From Chitinophagales bacterium (GTDB lineage Bacteria > Bacteroidota > Bacteroidia > Chitinophagales > Chitinophagaceae), in the NCBI GenBank assembly GCA_015655015.1, contig JAATFV010000166.1:1-44649 (forward strand): DNA of 44,649 nucleotides, given 5' to 3'. Below are positions 35,885-44,248 of this stretch, piece after piece. A program made the translations under genes and the position numbers. Below the pieces are notes generated by a model that was given only the letters and a program-made list of their open reading frames with translations, did not search any database and had not been told where the DNA came from. The stretch's first letter is position 1; every line of letters starts with the position of its first letter.

Positions 35885-37006
35885 ATGGCAAATCTATGTA
35901 AATCAGGAAATATAGAAGATGAAGGCCGGGCAAATAGCGGTTATCTGCCTCATTTGGATGGGTGGAGAGGGGTGGCTATTGTTTGGGTGGTGGCGGCGCA
36001 TTTTTTCGATGGATATACATTGGTCAGGCTGGGCTGGGCCGGGGTAAACTGTTTTTTTATTCTTTCCGGTTTTCTTATTACAGGGAGATTGTATTATCAC
36101 ACCAGGCAGGGGGAGAGGAATTATTTTAAGAATTTTTATATCCGCAGGATATTGAGAATATTCCCATTGTATTATGGCTGTCTGTTCTTTTTCTTTTTAG
36201 TGCTTCCGCTTTTTTATAGTAATTATCAGCGGCATTTCTCCGATCTGTACAGCCATCAGTTATGGTATTGGCTGTATATAAGCAACTGGAGGCTTGCTAT
36301 TTGTGGTCCTTCGGATAATGTTACATTGGATTCGTACTGGTCGCTGGCAGTGGAGGAGCAGTTCTATTTATTCTGGCCGTTCCTGTTCAGATATGTGAAG
36401 GGGGTGGGCCTTAAGGTTGTGATATTGGGTTTGATAACGGCTTCCATTATCGGAAGAATATTGGCCCGGGCGCCAACCCATGCTTACTATAGTACGTTGA
36501 CAGCCTGCGAGCCTCTGGTGATGGGCGCCCTTATCTGCGTATTGAAGAAGGAAGGGAAATTAGCCGCCTATGCCGGATTGCTGGTTCCGATCATATTTAT
36601 GTCGCTGATTGGATTGGGTTTAATATTTCTTCACGATCCTGAGCAATGGATCACGAATACCTGGCTCATACAATATGGATATACGGCTATAGATTGCATT
36701 CTGGCCAGCCTGCTGTATGTTTCCCTCTTACCAGGTGGGATTGGAGGGGTATTGCGACGAGGGCTTTCTTCACCATGGCTGGTCTGGATAGGCAGGTATT
36801 CCTATGGTATTTATATTTTTCACTTTTTGCTGCTGGCTACTCTCGTTGAAAAAGGGGAAATGGAAATGACTGCCAGGGGTATCAGCGAAGGGCTTGCCTA
36901 TTGGCTGGCGCGGTTGGCGGGGATTGTCGGGGTGATGGCATGCAGTTATGCCAGTTATCATTTGTATGAGCAAAAATTCCTCCGACTGAAGAAATATTTT
37001 GCGTGA
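35885..37006 (+). CDS. Acyltransferase 3 family membrane protein (OafA-like)
   Basis: A 373-residue protein with about ten helices. Motifs: LDGWRGVAIVWVVAAHFF near the start (the catalytic His is in the AxH region), CFFILSGFLITGRLYYH, YIRRILRIFPLYY, and SYWSLAVEEQFYLFWPFLF, all typical of acyltransferase-3 proteins such as OafA. They O-acetylate surface polysaccharide or similar glycans using cytoplasmic acetyl-CoA. It is divergent from the LIC_10190-type gene by 62 bases and convergent with the next polytopic gene, ending three bases from it. Placement among glycan genes supports a decorating role. Confidence 0.9.
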   Translation: MANLCKSGNIEDEGRANSGYLPHLDGWRGVAIVWVVAAHFFDGYTLVRLGWAGVNCFFILSGFLITGRLYYHTRQGERNYFKNFYIRRILRIFPLYYGCLFFFFLVLPLFYSNYQRHFSDLYSHQLWYWLYISNWRLAICGPSDNVTLDSYWSLAVEEQFYLFWPFLFRYVKGVGLKVVILGLITASIIGRILARAPTHAYYSTLTACEPLVMGALICVLKKEGKLAAYAGLLVPIIFMSLIGLGLIFLHDPEQWITNTWLIQYGYTAIDCILASLLYVSLLPGGIGGVLRRGLSSPWLVWIGRYSYGIYIFHFLLLATLVEKGEMEMTARGISEGLAYWLARLAGIVGVMACSYASYHLYEQKFLRLKKYFA

Positions 37007-37009
37007 GGT

Positions 37010-38356
37010 TCAGCTGAACGGGCCGTATGAAAAGAGGGTATACAGGTGGATGCCGATTACAGCAAGAAGAAGGAGAATGGTAAATTTCCGGTCCGGCTGC
37101 TGTTTCACCAGCAGTAAGGCGGTCGCATAGATGATGAATGGGGGCAGGGCTGCTGTCAGTCTAGTGGCATAAAATCCCATCAACCAATAAAAGAGCAGGA
37201 AGAGAAGGGGGGTAAAGACAATGATGATCATTTCCTTCTGCAGACGCAGGCTGGATCCGATCTCCGTTAACGTGTCAGCTACTTCTTTCTTTTTACCGAT
37301 CAATACTATCAGCAAGACAAGCGAGGGGAAGCCGCAGGTTGGGAGTGTTTGCAGGAATGCCATTGTATTACCGGTGAATTCTTTCCAGAATGAGCCAGGC
37401 GAGTGCAGGAGGTCGGTCATCCAGACAAATTCCCTGGCAACAGTTATTTCATTGTTGTAAATCGAAATTCCTTTTAGGTGCAGCAACAGGATCCATAGGA
37501 TGGTGGTTGAAAAAAAGATGGGAATGATACCTGCCAGTCTCAGCCATTTTTGGGACGGTATATTTTTTCCCCGGTCCCATATCCCTTTTAAATAGCAAAA
37601 GCAGATTATGGGCAGTAACAAGACTGCATTGCCATAGAAAAGGACCAGAAAGCCGGAAAGGAAAGCGATAAGTAATAAGGCGCTATATTTCTTTGGACTT
37701 TGGGTCAGGCGCAGTCCTATATAAAGGGCTAATACCGGCATCAGGATATTAAATAGTTGCTGGTGGACGGTCCAAAAAAATGCTTTGCAAAGAGGGGTGG
37801 ATACCAGCAGTACAAGCATGAGTGGAAGAACGGGGGCTCCTGGCGGGCTGTTCCCGTAAAAGCTGAGTGTGATCTTTTCAAATAAAAGGAACGTTATTAA
37901 CAGGAGGGCGATATTGATCAGTATGAAAGCGAGATAGAAACAAGTGTACAGGACCAGCACATGTGGGCTCTTTTCCGGATAGACGGTGGAAATCCGGCTT
38001 TTCAATTTATTTCCCAGCCAGGGGTGAAGGGGATAGGAAATATAGTATACGGCGTATCCGGCGATCGTCCCCAGCAGGATATAGGCGGGTCTTGACTGCC
38101 GGATATACCCCTGCTGAAAGAGAATGGATGGTTCTATGGCGGGGCTGATGAATGAAATGGCATCGCAATTAACCGGGAAGCCCATATACCGGTTGATATG
38201 AATATAGGATTCAATGCAGATGTCCTCCGGGAGGGATTTACGGGCATCCGGTCGTGGAGAAAAGAGAAAAGAAATATTGACCAGTAAAATGATCCCCAGC
38301 CAGGTTATCATTTTGGGTAAACCAGCGGAAGGGATATTGCGGGGGCTGTCACTCAA
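37010..38356 (-). CDS. Polytopic membrane protein of unknown function
   Basis: A 448-residue protein with about ten to eleven membrane helices and an extracytoplasmic loop after helix 1 (ESYIHINRYMGFPVNCDAIS). The architecture resembles GT-C glycosyltransferases, but no D-x-D or D-E signature is clear. It begins 3 bases after the ribE stop on the minus strand, so it is translated from the ribE transcript; a functional link with riboflavin synthesis is unlikely. Its end nearly touches the acyltransferase gene on the other strand. I would group it with the surface-glycan genes. Confidence 0.65.
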   Translation of the reverse strand: MSDSPRNIPSAGLPKMITWLGIILLVNISFLFSPRPDARKSLPEDICIESYIHINRYMGFPVNCDAISFISPAIEPSILFQQGYIRQSRPAYILLGTIAGYAVYYISYPLHPWLGNKLKSRISTVYPEKSPHVLVLYTCFYLAFILINIALLLITFLLFEKITLSFYGNSPPGAPVLPLMLVLLVSTPLCKAFFWTVHQQLFNILMPVLALYIGLRLTQSPKKYSALLLIAFLSGFLVLFYGNAVLLLPIICFCYLKGIWDRGKNIPSQKWLRLAGIIPIFFSTTILWILLLHLKGISIYNNEITVAREFVWMTDLLHSPGSFWKEFTGNTMAFLQTLPTCGFPSLVLLIVLIGKKKEVADTLTEIGSSLRLQKEMIIIVFTPLLFLLFYWLMGFYATRLTAALPPFIIYATALLLVKQQPDRKFTILLLLAVIGIHLYTLFSYGPFS

Positions 38357-38359
38357 TTA

Positions 38360-38950
38360 TCAGGACTTTAATCCGTTGAAGCGGGCGATATATTTCCCTA
38401 TCATATCGAACTCCAGGTTGACCGTGCTGCCGGGGACGATGGACTGGATATTGGTATGTTCGTAGGTATAGGGTATGATGGCGACGTCGAACCGGGTCTT
38501 TTTCACGTTGAAGATGGTCAGGCTGATGCCGTTGAGGCTGATGGAACCTTTTTCGATGACCAGGTGTGCAAATTTTTTAGGGAATTCCAGCCGGAACTGC
38601 CAGCTTCCGTCCAATTCTTTCCGTTCCAGGCAGGTGGCGGTTGTATCGACGTGTCCCTGTACGATATGGCCGTCCAGGCGGCCATTTAGGAGGAGACATC
38701 TTTCCAGGTTGACCAGGTCACCGGTCTTCCAGGTATTCATATTGGTCTTTTGGAGGGTCTCTTCTATGGCGGTGACGCGGTGAAGGCCTTCCTTTATCTC
38801 TTCCACGGTGAGGCAGACCCCGTTGTGGGAGACACTCTGATCGATCGTAAATTCCCGGGAGATGGGGGATTCTATCCAATAGGTTATGTTGGTGCCCCGG
38901 GGCTCAATATTCCGGATGGTGCCGAGTGATTCGATGATTCCTGTAAACAT
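38360..38950 (-). CDS. ribE: Riboflavin synthase, alpha subunit
   Basis: A 196-residue protein from ATG 38950 (MFTGIIESLGTI is the conserved N-terminus; the frame continues three codons upstream). Two lumazine-binding repeats are visible: VSHNGVCLTVEEI and QGHVDTTATC in the first, SLNGISLTIFNV and YTYEHTNIQ in the second. It dismutates two 6,7-dimethyl-8-ribityllumazine molecules into riboflavin and the pyrimidinedione. Length is normal. The polytopic gene is coupled 3 bases downstream. A near-consensus box (GAAATTTG) ends six bases before the ATG. No FMN riboswitch is seen upstream. Confidence 0.95.
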   Translation of the reverse strand: MFTGIIESLGTIRNIEPRGTNITYWIESPISREFTIDQSVSHNGVCLTVEEIKEGLHRVTAIEETLQKTNMNTWKTGDLVNLERCLLLNGRLDGHIVQGHVDTTATCLERKELDGSWQFRLEFPKKFAHLVIEKGSISLNGISLTIFNVKKTRFDVAIIPYTYEHTNIQSIVPGSTVNLEFDMIGKYIARFNGLKS

Positions 38951-39004
38951 AGGGGGCAAATTTCGTGATTTTCTTCATGGAAGCTGCAGGTCTTTTTTTT
39001 GAGG

Positions 39005-39067
39005 TTTTTTGGGGCCCGGTAGTAGTTTTTTGAGCCCGATATTCGCTTTTTGGACCTGGCATTACTG
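39005..39067 (-). repeat. 21-bp tandem repeat at the SGNH hydrolase stop codon
   Basis: Units start at 39005, 39026 and 39047 with a strict 21-bp period on the plus strand: TTTTTTGGGGCCCGGTAG.., TTTTTTGAGCCCGATATT.., TTTTTGGACCTGGCATTAC... The last unit overlaps the stop codon (39062-39064) of the minus-strand hydrolase gene. Confidence 0.85.
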
Positions 39068-40192
39068 ATGATAGGCCGGAAAATGGCTGTTCAGGACGGG
39101 GATAAGGCCGGAAGCCAGAATATCAGCCACTTTTTCAGCTCCCTGGTTCGTAAAGTGGGACATATCGTAATAATAGAGGCTGTTTTTGGGCATGAGCAAG
39201 GCCAGATCAATTACCGGCAGCTGCTTTTGGGCGCAGACGGAGCGGGTGACGTTGTTATATTCTTCCAGCATGTCCCATATCAATTTACCGTTGATCGTCT
39301 TGTCTCCGGGATCGGCGGGAAATAAAGCGAGGTCGGCGCCTGTAAGGGAATCCAGGCCTTCGCCGAACTGGTTGGGCTGGGTGATGAAGACCGGAAGGAT
39401 ATGCCATGCCAGGCAGGTATCCGCCAGCTGCGATAACCTGCTTCTGTAAGTTTCGAGGTAAGGTTGTTGTTGCGACAGCCGGCTTTTCATCACGGAGTCC
39501 GGCAGCACGAGCTGTTTAGTCTTGTCAAGGACCAGCAGGCTATTGGTCGTATTATTGAATTTTTGCGCCCTCCATCCCCTTGCGAGGTTCAGTAATAAGT
39601 TAAGGACCTCGCTGTTCTCAAAGAGGTAATGTTTCAGGTCGGGGAAAGCTCCCCGTGTATTTAGCATATCATGGAAAAGCGGACCCGAAGTCTCCACATC
39701 GTTGATACCGGTCAGGAACAGGACAACGGAGGGTTTTAATTGCTTGATGTGATCATTCAGCATTACTATATGGCCGTAGGTAGAATGGCCGTCCAGTCCG
39801 GCGTTGTTCAGCCAGGAGCCCGGGAAAGAATCCTGTAGTTTCTGTCCCAGCAGAAAGGGCCAGGTCTTTTTGTCGTTCAGGAAATGGCATTCCGTCGTAC
39901 TGCCGCCGATCGTGATGATGGTCAGTGTGTGTGCGTGGTCAGGGGGGAGCGCCGGTCCGCGGAATCCCAGGCTGTTCCGGGTGTTGACAATTACCGGCTC
40001 CAATTTGGGATTGATCTTATTGATGATCGTGATCTTCTGATCGATCGGGAGTATGATCTTATTGCCTTTCAGCCGTAAATGGAAGGGATTGTAAATCCGG
40101 AGTGCGATCTCCAGGAGCAAAAAGACGATGAAAAAGACATAAAGTGCATAAGCTGTTCTGCGGAAACCTTTTCCCCGGGTGTTCCATTTCAT
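39062..40192 (-). CDS. Membrane-anchored SGNH/GDSL hydrolase
   Basis: A 376-residue protein from ATG 40192, chosen because MKWNTRGKGFRRTAYALYVF leads into a single N-terminal membrane helix (YALYVFFIVFLLLEIALRI); the frame to 40282 adds nothing recognisable. The catalytic domain shows the SGNH blocks: GGSTTE with Ser98, an AGLDGHSTYG glycine block, FLTGINDVE with Asn, and the C-terminal DMSHFTNQGAEKVA with the Asp-x-x-His pair. Such proteins hydrolyse or transfer acyl/acetyl esters on cell-surface glycans. A partnership with the acyltransferase 3 gene 2 kb away is plausible. It is divergent from rpsU. Confidence 0.85.
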   Translation of the reverse strand: MKWNTRGKGFRRTAYALYVFFIVFLLLEIALRIYNPFHLRLKGNKIILPIDQKITIINKINPKLEPVIVNTRNSLGFRGPALPPDHAHTLTIITIGGSTTECHFLNDKKTWPFLLGQKLQDSFPGSWLNNAGLDGHSTYGHIVMLNDHIKQLKPSVVLFLTGINDVETSGPLFHDMLNTRGAFPDLKHYLFENSEVLNLLLNLARGWRAQKFNNTTNSLLVLDKTKQLVLPDSVMKSRLSQQQPYLETYRSRLSQLADTCLAWHILPVFITQPNQFGEGLDSLTGADLALFPADPGDKTINGKLIWDMLEEYNNVTRSVCAQKQLPVIDLALLMPKNSLYYYDMSHFTNQGAEKVADILASGLIPVLNSHFPAYHQ

Positions 40193-40309
40193 GGAAAACA
40201 AATTTTGGACGGCCTGAATTTGATGAAGGTATTTAAAAAAAGGCAATCCCGGTCGTGGGTGATTTTCCAGAATTTTCTCCATAGGATTTCCTGTTTTCGA
40301 TTTTTAGCG

Positions 40310-40317
40310 TATATTTG
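40310..40317 (+). promoter_or_regulatory. -7 box of rpsU
   Basis: TATATTTG is an exact TAnnTTTG match; TTTC at 40287-40290 is a possible -33 element at 19-bp spacing. The implied start is near 40323, giving a leader of about 27 nt that contains the SD. Confidence 0.65.
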
Positions 40318-40332
40318 CATCCCGTAAATGTT

Positions 40333-40341
40333 AAAGGAGGT
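40333..40341 (+). promoter_or_regulatory. Strong Shine-Dalgarno of rpsU
   Basis: AAAGGAGGT lies nine bases (from GGAGG) before ATG 40350. It is a full anti-SD complement, unlike the A-rich SD-free leaders elsewhere in the window. Confidence 0.85.
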
Positions 40342-40349
40342 ATCATAAT

Positions 40350-40547
40350 ATGCTGATTATCGATTCAAAAGACTGCGAAAACATAGACAAAGCGCTCAAA
40401 AAGTACAAGAAGAAATTTGAGAAGGCCAAGGTATTGGTCCAGTTGAGAGAGCGCCAATCATACACCAAGCCATCTGTTAAACGCAGGGGAGAGGTGTTGA
40501 AAGCGGTCTACAAGCAGCAGGTTGCCAGCGGCAAATTCGAATTATAG
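40350..40547 (+). CDS. rpsU: 30S ribosomal protein bS21
   Basis: A 65-residue basic protein, MLIIDSKDCENIDKALKKYK onward, with the typical RERQSYTKPSVKRRGE region. bS21 binds near the 3' end of 16S rRNA. In Bacteroidota, published structural work shows bS21 with bS18 and bS6 covering the anti-SD, which explains why most mRNAs lack an SD while rpsU keeps a strong one, consistent with autogenous control. The perfect SD upstream fits that model. It has its own promoter and terminator. In many relatives xerC and hpf follow directly; here a membrane glycosyltransferase-like gene lies between. Confidence 0.97.
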   Translation: MLIIDSKDCENIDKALKKYKKKFEKAKVLVQLRERQSYTKPSVKRRGEVLKAVYKQQVASGKFEL

Positions 40548-40574
40548 AGCGAGATATGTAAAAATATTTATCCG

Positions 40575-40600
40575 AGAGGTTGCTACAGCAACCTCTTTTC
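40575..40600 (+). terminator. Terminator of rpsU
   Basis: AGAGGTTGC (40575-40583), loop TACA, GCAACCTCT (40588-40596), then TTTTC. It is a clear rho-independent terminator separating rpsU from the next gene. Confidence 0.88.
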
Positions 40601-40650
40601 GTGTTTTATATATGCACCAATAATCTGAATCTCATTTAAAATCTTAGTGA

Positions 40651-42510
40651 ATGCATAACGATCGGTCTGCCCGGATCTTTTCATGGATAAAGGCATTCTT
40701 ATGTTTATGTCTATGGGCGATCCCTGTGATTTACCTGGTGTACTCCCTGGTGATCATCCAGTTCGTGATCCATCATTCTTATGACGCTATCCTGCAATTC
40801 TATAGCCGGAACTGGCCGGAAAGCTTTGATGCGGGGTGGATAAGCCGGTATTGTTTTACGCAAGGGTGGTATGAGGGGATCCTGAAGTTTAACCAGGTGC
40901 TGACCGGGTCGATCTCGTGCGTATTGGTGATCTATGTGTGGTATAGCCGTGCGATAGTCCGGTTCCTGCGGGGGCTGCTGAGGGAAACAGGGCGGATACT
41001 TCGATTCCTGGTGAAAGGCTTTACGGGGTGCAGCCCGGGGGAGAAAATGGCCCTCTCAGGCTTATTCGGGACCCTGATCGTATACTGGGTATATACTTTC
41101 ATCAATAGTCCCATGTTCATGGATGAATGCTGTACCTATCTCAATTTTGTCCGGTATGGCTTTTTTTTTACGATCATAAGTTATCCGGCTCCGAACAACC
41201 ACATTTTTTTCAATGTTATCTGTACGGTCCTGAATAAGGTGTCTTTTCTTTCGCCGGAGCTGGTCATGCGGTTGCCGAGTTTGGTTGCCAGTTTTCTGTT
41301 GTATTACGGTATTTTTTGCATTTTTAAGTATTGGGACGGTTTTCGCAGAGCCATGGTGGTGGTGGCCGGGGTAGCATTTGTACATATTTTGTCTTATTAT
41401 ACGGTGCAGGGGCGGGGCTATCAGCTCCAGCTCCTTTTTGTGGTGGTCAGTGCCCTGAGCGGCTGGGCTTATTTTTTTTCCGCTGCATGGTCTGGCCGGG
41501 CCGGTTATTTTTTGTTTGTTGTCTCCTCCATACTGGGTTTCTATGTGAACCCGCTGTTCGTTTATCATTTCCTGACGTTGCTGTTACTGTTTGGCTTTTT
41601 GCTGATAAAAAGAAAGGAATTCACTAAGGGGAAGGTATTGATAAAAGCGATCGTTATAATAGGGGGTGTAACGCTGATATTGTATTTACCTCTTATATTG
41701 GGAAGCAGCTGGAAGGCTTTAACGGACAATAAGTATATCTCGGGGGGGCGGCCCTGGCATGCGCTGATCGATGATTTCGGCATCTTTATATATGATCTGA
41801 AGTATATTTTTTATTATGGGGCGGGATCATTGCTGTTATTTCCTGCTGCCGTCGCCGGTTCTCTCTTCCTGTATTTCAGGCATAAGATCACCGGGCCTTT
41901 TTACGACTTCGCCTTTTACTATTTTGTGGCGAGCCTGCTGGCTTTGGCGATGGTGATCGTATATAAGAAGATCTACCCGTTGGAACGGTCGCTCTGTTTC
42001 TGGGTGCTGGCCCTGAATATAATTTTCGTCAATGTCTGTTATGATGCGATACGGCTTTATTTTCCCCGCCGGGCCGGGCTCCTGATCATTCTTCTGATAG
42101 GGGTGAAAATAGCCTTTAGCGTCCGGCTGCTGTATTCGGACCGGTTTGCCATCCGCAATTATGCGGATGTGGGGTGGTATAATGATGCGAATAGGGTATA
42201 TCCGCCATTAGCCGACCTGCATCCCCGCACCTGGCAGATCATGGATGTGGAAGACTCTTACCCGGCCTACCTGAAGTTATACCTCCTGGAGCATAAGAAG
42301 GAGGGGCGGGTGGTGCTCAATCTGAGGGAGGCGGTAGGGGATGTGATCTTCTTACCCGACTCCTGCGTCACGGGTTTCCCGCTGCAGGGATATACCCGAT
42401 GGAAGGATAAGGAGGGGAATACGTCGTTTGATGGCGGCGGGATGCGTATTTATATTTCCAGTGCTTTCCTTAAATCCCGGGAGTATCTTAAATTGAATGA
42501 CAACCAATAA
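40651..42510 (+). CDS. GT39-like (GT-C fold) membrane glycosyltransferase
   Basis: A 619-residue protein with about thirteen helices. After a long N-terminal hydrophobic region, the first large loop has INSPMFMDECCTYLNFVRYG with Asp158-Glu159, the acidic pair expected for GT-C enzymes that use polyprenyl-phosphate sugars, and SYPAPNNHIFFNVI resembles the following GT39/ArnT-type motif. It probably transfers a sugar on the outer face of the inner membrane to a lipid, glycan or protein. It sits between rpsU and xerC, isolated from the other glycan genes by the rpsU terminator. The acceptor cannot be determined. Confidence 0.75.
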   Translation: MHNDRSARIFSWIKAFLCLCLWAIPVIYLVYSLVIIQFVIHHSYDAILQFYSRNWPESFDAGWISRYCFTQGWYEGILKFNQVLTGSISCVLVIYVWYSRAIVRFLRGLLRETGRILRFLVKGFTGCSPGEKMALSGLFGTLIVYWVYTFINSPMFMDECCTYLNFVRYGFFFTIISYPAPNNHIFFNVICTVLNKVSFLSPELVMRLPSLVASFLLYYGIFCIFKYWDGFRRAMVVVAGVAFVHILSYYTVQGRGYQLQLLFVVVSALSGWAYFFSAAWSGRAGYFLFVVSSILGFYVNPLFVYHFLTLLLLFGFLLIKRKEFTKGKVLIKAIVIIGGVTLILYLPLILGSSWKALTDNKYISGGRPWHALIDDFGIFIYDLKYIFYYGAGSLLLFPAAVAGSLFLYFRHKITGPFYDFAFYYFVASLLALAMVIVYKKIYPLERSLCFWVLALNIIFVNVCYDAIRLYFPRRAGLLIILLIGVKIAFSVRLLYSDRFAIRNYADVGWYNDANRVYPPLADLHPRTWQIMDVEDSYPAYLKLYLLEHKKEGRVVLNLREAVGDVIFLPDSCVTGFPLQGYTRWKDKEGNTSFDGGGMRIYISSAFLKSREYLKLNDNQ

Positions 42511-42516
42511 TTTTCT

Positions 42517-42524
42517 TAGTTTTG
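42517..42524 (+). promoter_or_regulatory. -7 box of xerC
   Basis: TAGTTTTG matches TAnnTTTG exactly, with TTG at 42493-42495 (21-bp spacing, inside the end of the upstream gene). The transcript would start near 42530. Confidence 0.55.
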
Positions 42525-42544
42525 AGTAAATCAATCCCGTTGAT

Positions 42545-43435
42545 TTGGAAGCAGTCATTCAATCTTTTATCGATTACCTGACGTTTGAAAAGCGTTATTC
42601 GGTACATACGATCCGATCTTACCAGGACGACCTGGTGTCGTTTTTTGATTTTATCCAAATGGAATTTGGGGCGGTGGCGTTGCCGGAGATATCTCCTTCT
42701 TTTATCCGCAGCTGGCTGGCGTCTCTGAAGGAGCAGGGATTGAGCTCCCGGTCGGTGAACCGGAAGATTTCCACGCTTAAGTCTTTTTACAAATACCAGA
42801 TACGCAGCGGCGTTGTGGAGCAATCTCCTATGACTGCTATTACCAGTCCTAAAGTGAGCAAGCGGCTGCCTGTGTATGTGGAGCAAAAGGACATGACCAC
42901 TCTTTTTGGCGATATTGTCTTCCCGGATGACTGGGAGGGTATGACGGACCGGCTGCTGCTGGCTATTTTCTATCATACCGGGATGCGTCTCAGTGAGCTG
43001 GTGAATCTGCGGGAAAAGCAGGTGGATATCAGCAACCGGACGCTGAAGGTGCTGGGGAAGGGGAATAAGGAGCGGGTGATCCCTGTCAGTCCTCTATTGG
43101 TGGAGCAGATACAGGCTTATAACCGGAAGAAAAGAGCGGAGATGGAGGCGCCAGACACGGTGTTCCTGCTGGTGGGTCCAAAGGGGAGGAAGCTGTATGC
43201 TCAATATGTATACAGGGCTGTCCGGAAGTACCTGGGGCAGGTGACGACGGTCGATAAGAAGAGTCCCCATGTGCTGAGGCATACTTTTGCCACTCATCTT
43301 ACCAATAGCGGGGCTGACCTTAATTCTGTGAAGGAGCTGTTGGGTCATTCCAGCCTGGCGGCCACGCAGGTATATACGCACAATACTATCGAAAAATTGA
43401 AGGATATCTATAAAAAGGCCCATCCCAGGGCTTAG
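42545..43435 (+). CDS. xerC: Tyrosine recombinase XerC-type
   Basis: A 296-residue protein. The N-terminal SAM-like core-binding domain (FIDYLTFEKRYSVHTIRSYQ) precedes the catalytic domain, whose six residues are all present: Arg148 (HTGMRLSEL), Lys172 (GKGNKER), His242 and Arg245 (HVLRHTFATH), His268 (LLGHSSLAAT) and Tyr277 (YTH). It resolves chromosome dimers at dif with a partner recombinase. No ATG is available: the in-frame stop at 42527-42529 leaves TTG 42545 as the best start. It is followed by hpf after 170 bases. It is unlike phage integrases in length and lacks an extra DNA-binding arm, so a housekeeping role is favoured over an element integrase. Confidence 0.93.
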   Translation: MEAVIQSFIDYLTFEKRYSVHTIRSYQDDLVSFFDFIQMEFGAVALPEISPSFIRSWLASLKEQGLSSRSVNRKISTLKSFYKYQIRSGVVEQSPMTAITSPKVSKRLPVYVEQKDMTTLFGDIVFPDDWEGMTDRLLLAIFYHTGMRLSELVNLREKQVDISNRTLKVLGKGNKERVIPVSPLLVEQIQAYNRKKRAEMEAPDTVFLLVGPKGRKLYAQYVYRAVRKYLGQVTTVDKKSPHVLRHTFATHLTNSGADLNSVKELLGHSSLAATQVYTHNTIEKLKDIYKKAHPRA

Positions 43436-43580
43436 TGCCGGGGTGAAAAAAAATGCCTTTTATCCCCTTATTTTAACTATTAATATTTGGAAAAGCTGCC
43501 TTGAAAGTTTAACTTCAATGTCCAGCCTTATCCTCACATTTTCTCCAGTAAGAGAGTTCTTCAGAGTTCTTTAATTTATT

Positions 43581-43596
43581 GTTCACTGTTTAAAAT
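43581..43596 (+). promoter_or_regulatory. 16-bp element shared with the gene at 12355 (copy 2)
   Basis: GTTCACTGTTTAAAAT is identical to 12332-12347 and occupies nearly the same position, nine bases before the hpf ATG. Confidence 0.5.
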
Positions 43597-43605
43597 GGGA
43601 TTGCT

Positions 43606-43905
43606 ATGAATGTTAAAATTCAAACTGTACATTTCGATGCAGACAGCAGATTAGTTGAGTATGTAACTAAAAAAATGACAAAGTTAAGCACGTTTCATGA
43701 CCGGATCATTAAAGTAGATGTTTTTTTAAAGCTGGACAATGTGGTGCATAAGATCAAGGACAAGGTGGCCGAGATCAGTGTCCAGGTACCACGCCATCAT
43801 TTTTTCGTAAAATGTTCCTCTAAATCCTTCGAAGAATCTTTTGACAGCGCATTTGAGTCGCTGGTCAACCAGGTTAAAAAGAAAAAAGACAAGCAAGCCG
43901 CATAA
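43606..43905 (+). CDS. hpf: Ribosome hibernation promoting factor, short form
   Basis: A 99-residue protein, MNVKIQTVHFDADSRLVEYV onward, a beta-alpha-beta fold of the HPF/YfiA family without the long C-terminal dimerisation extension, ending in a Lys-rich tail (KKKDKQAA). It binds the decoding region of the 30S subunit in slow-growing cells and helps form hibernating 100S particles or blocks translation. It lies after xerC and before the tRNA operon, as in many Bacteroidota. It has its own terminator. Confidence 0.95.
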   Translation: MNVKIQTVHFDADSRLVEYVTKKMTKLSTFHDRIIKVDVFLKLDNVVHKIKDKVAEISVQVPRHHFFVKCSSKSFEESFDSAFESLVNQVKKKKDKQAA

Positions 43906-43921
43906 GTAAGTAAATTGTTGA

Positions 43922-43947
43922 AGACCTCCTTCGGGAGGTCTTTTTTT
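43922..43947 (+). terminator. Terminator of hpf
   Basis: AGACCTCC (43922-43929), loop TTCG, GGAGGTCT (43934-43941), followed by a T-run. A textbook rho-independent terminator. Confidence 0.95.
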
Positions 43948-44031
43948 GTTTGGGAGGGGGGGAATTTGCGGCTGCTTTGTTATATTTCAATAAAGTGATG
44001 ATAATTATAGTAAAAAAAGAGGTTCAAAATT

Positions 44032-44060
44032 TTTGAATTTAACAAATTCACTTACCTTTG
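44032..44060 (+). promoter_or_regulatory. Promoter of the tRNA operon
   Basis: TTTG at 44032-44035 and TACCTTTG at 44053-44060, spaced by 17 bp, match the Bacteroidota consensus closely. Transcription should begin near 44066, about 100 nt before tRNA-Thr. Confidence 0.8.
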
Positions 44061-44163
44061 CCTTCCCAAAAAAAACGGTATGTTGCTGATTTGGGACAGA
44101 AAAAGTCAGCGGATTACCGTCATAATTGGGAGATCTTTTCCAGACTGAGTGTAGGAATTACCA

Positions 44164-44236
44164 GCCAGAGTAGCTCAGTTGGTAGAGCAGCTGATTTGTA
44201 ATCAGCTGGTCGGGGGTTCGAGTCCCTTCTCTGGCT
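44164..44236 (+). tRNA. tRNA-Thr (TGT)
   Basis: A 73-nt cloverleaf: acceptor GCCAGAG/CTCTGGC, D-arm AGCTCAGTTGG, anticodon arm GCTGA-TTTGTAA-TCAGC (anticodon TGT), T-loop GGTTCGAGTCC. CCA is not encoded. Confidence 0.97.
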
Positions 44237-44248
44237 CTATTAAATTTT

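Noticed and set aside
41062..41568. 168-codon minus-strand frame inside the GT39-like gene
   Set aside because: It is a shadow of a long membrane-protein frame.
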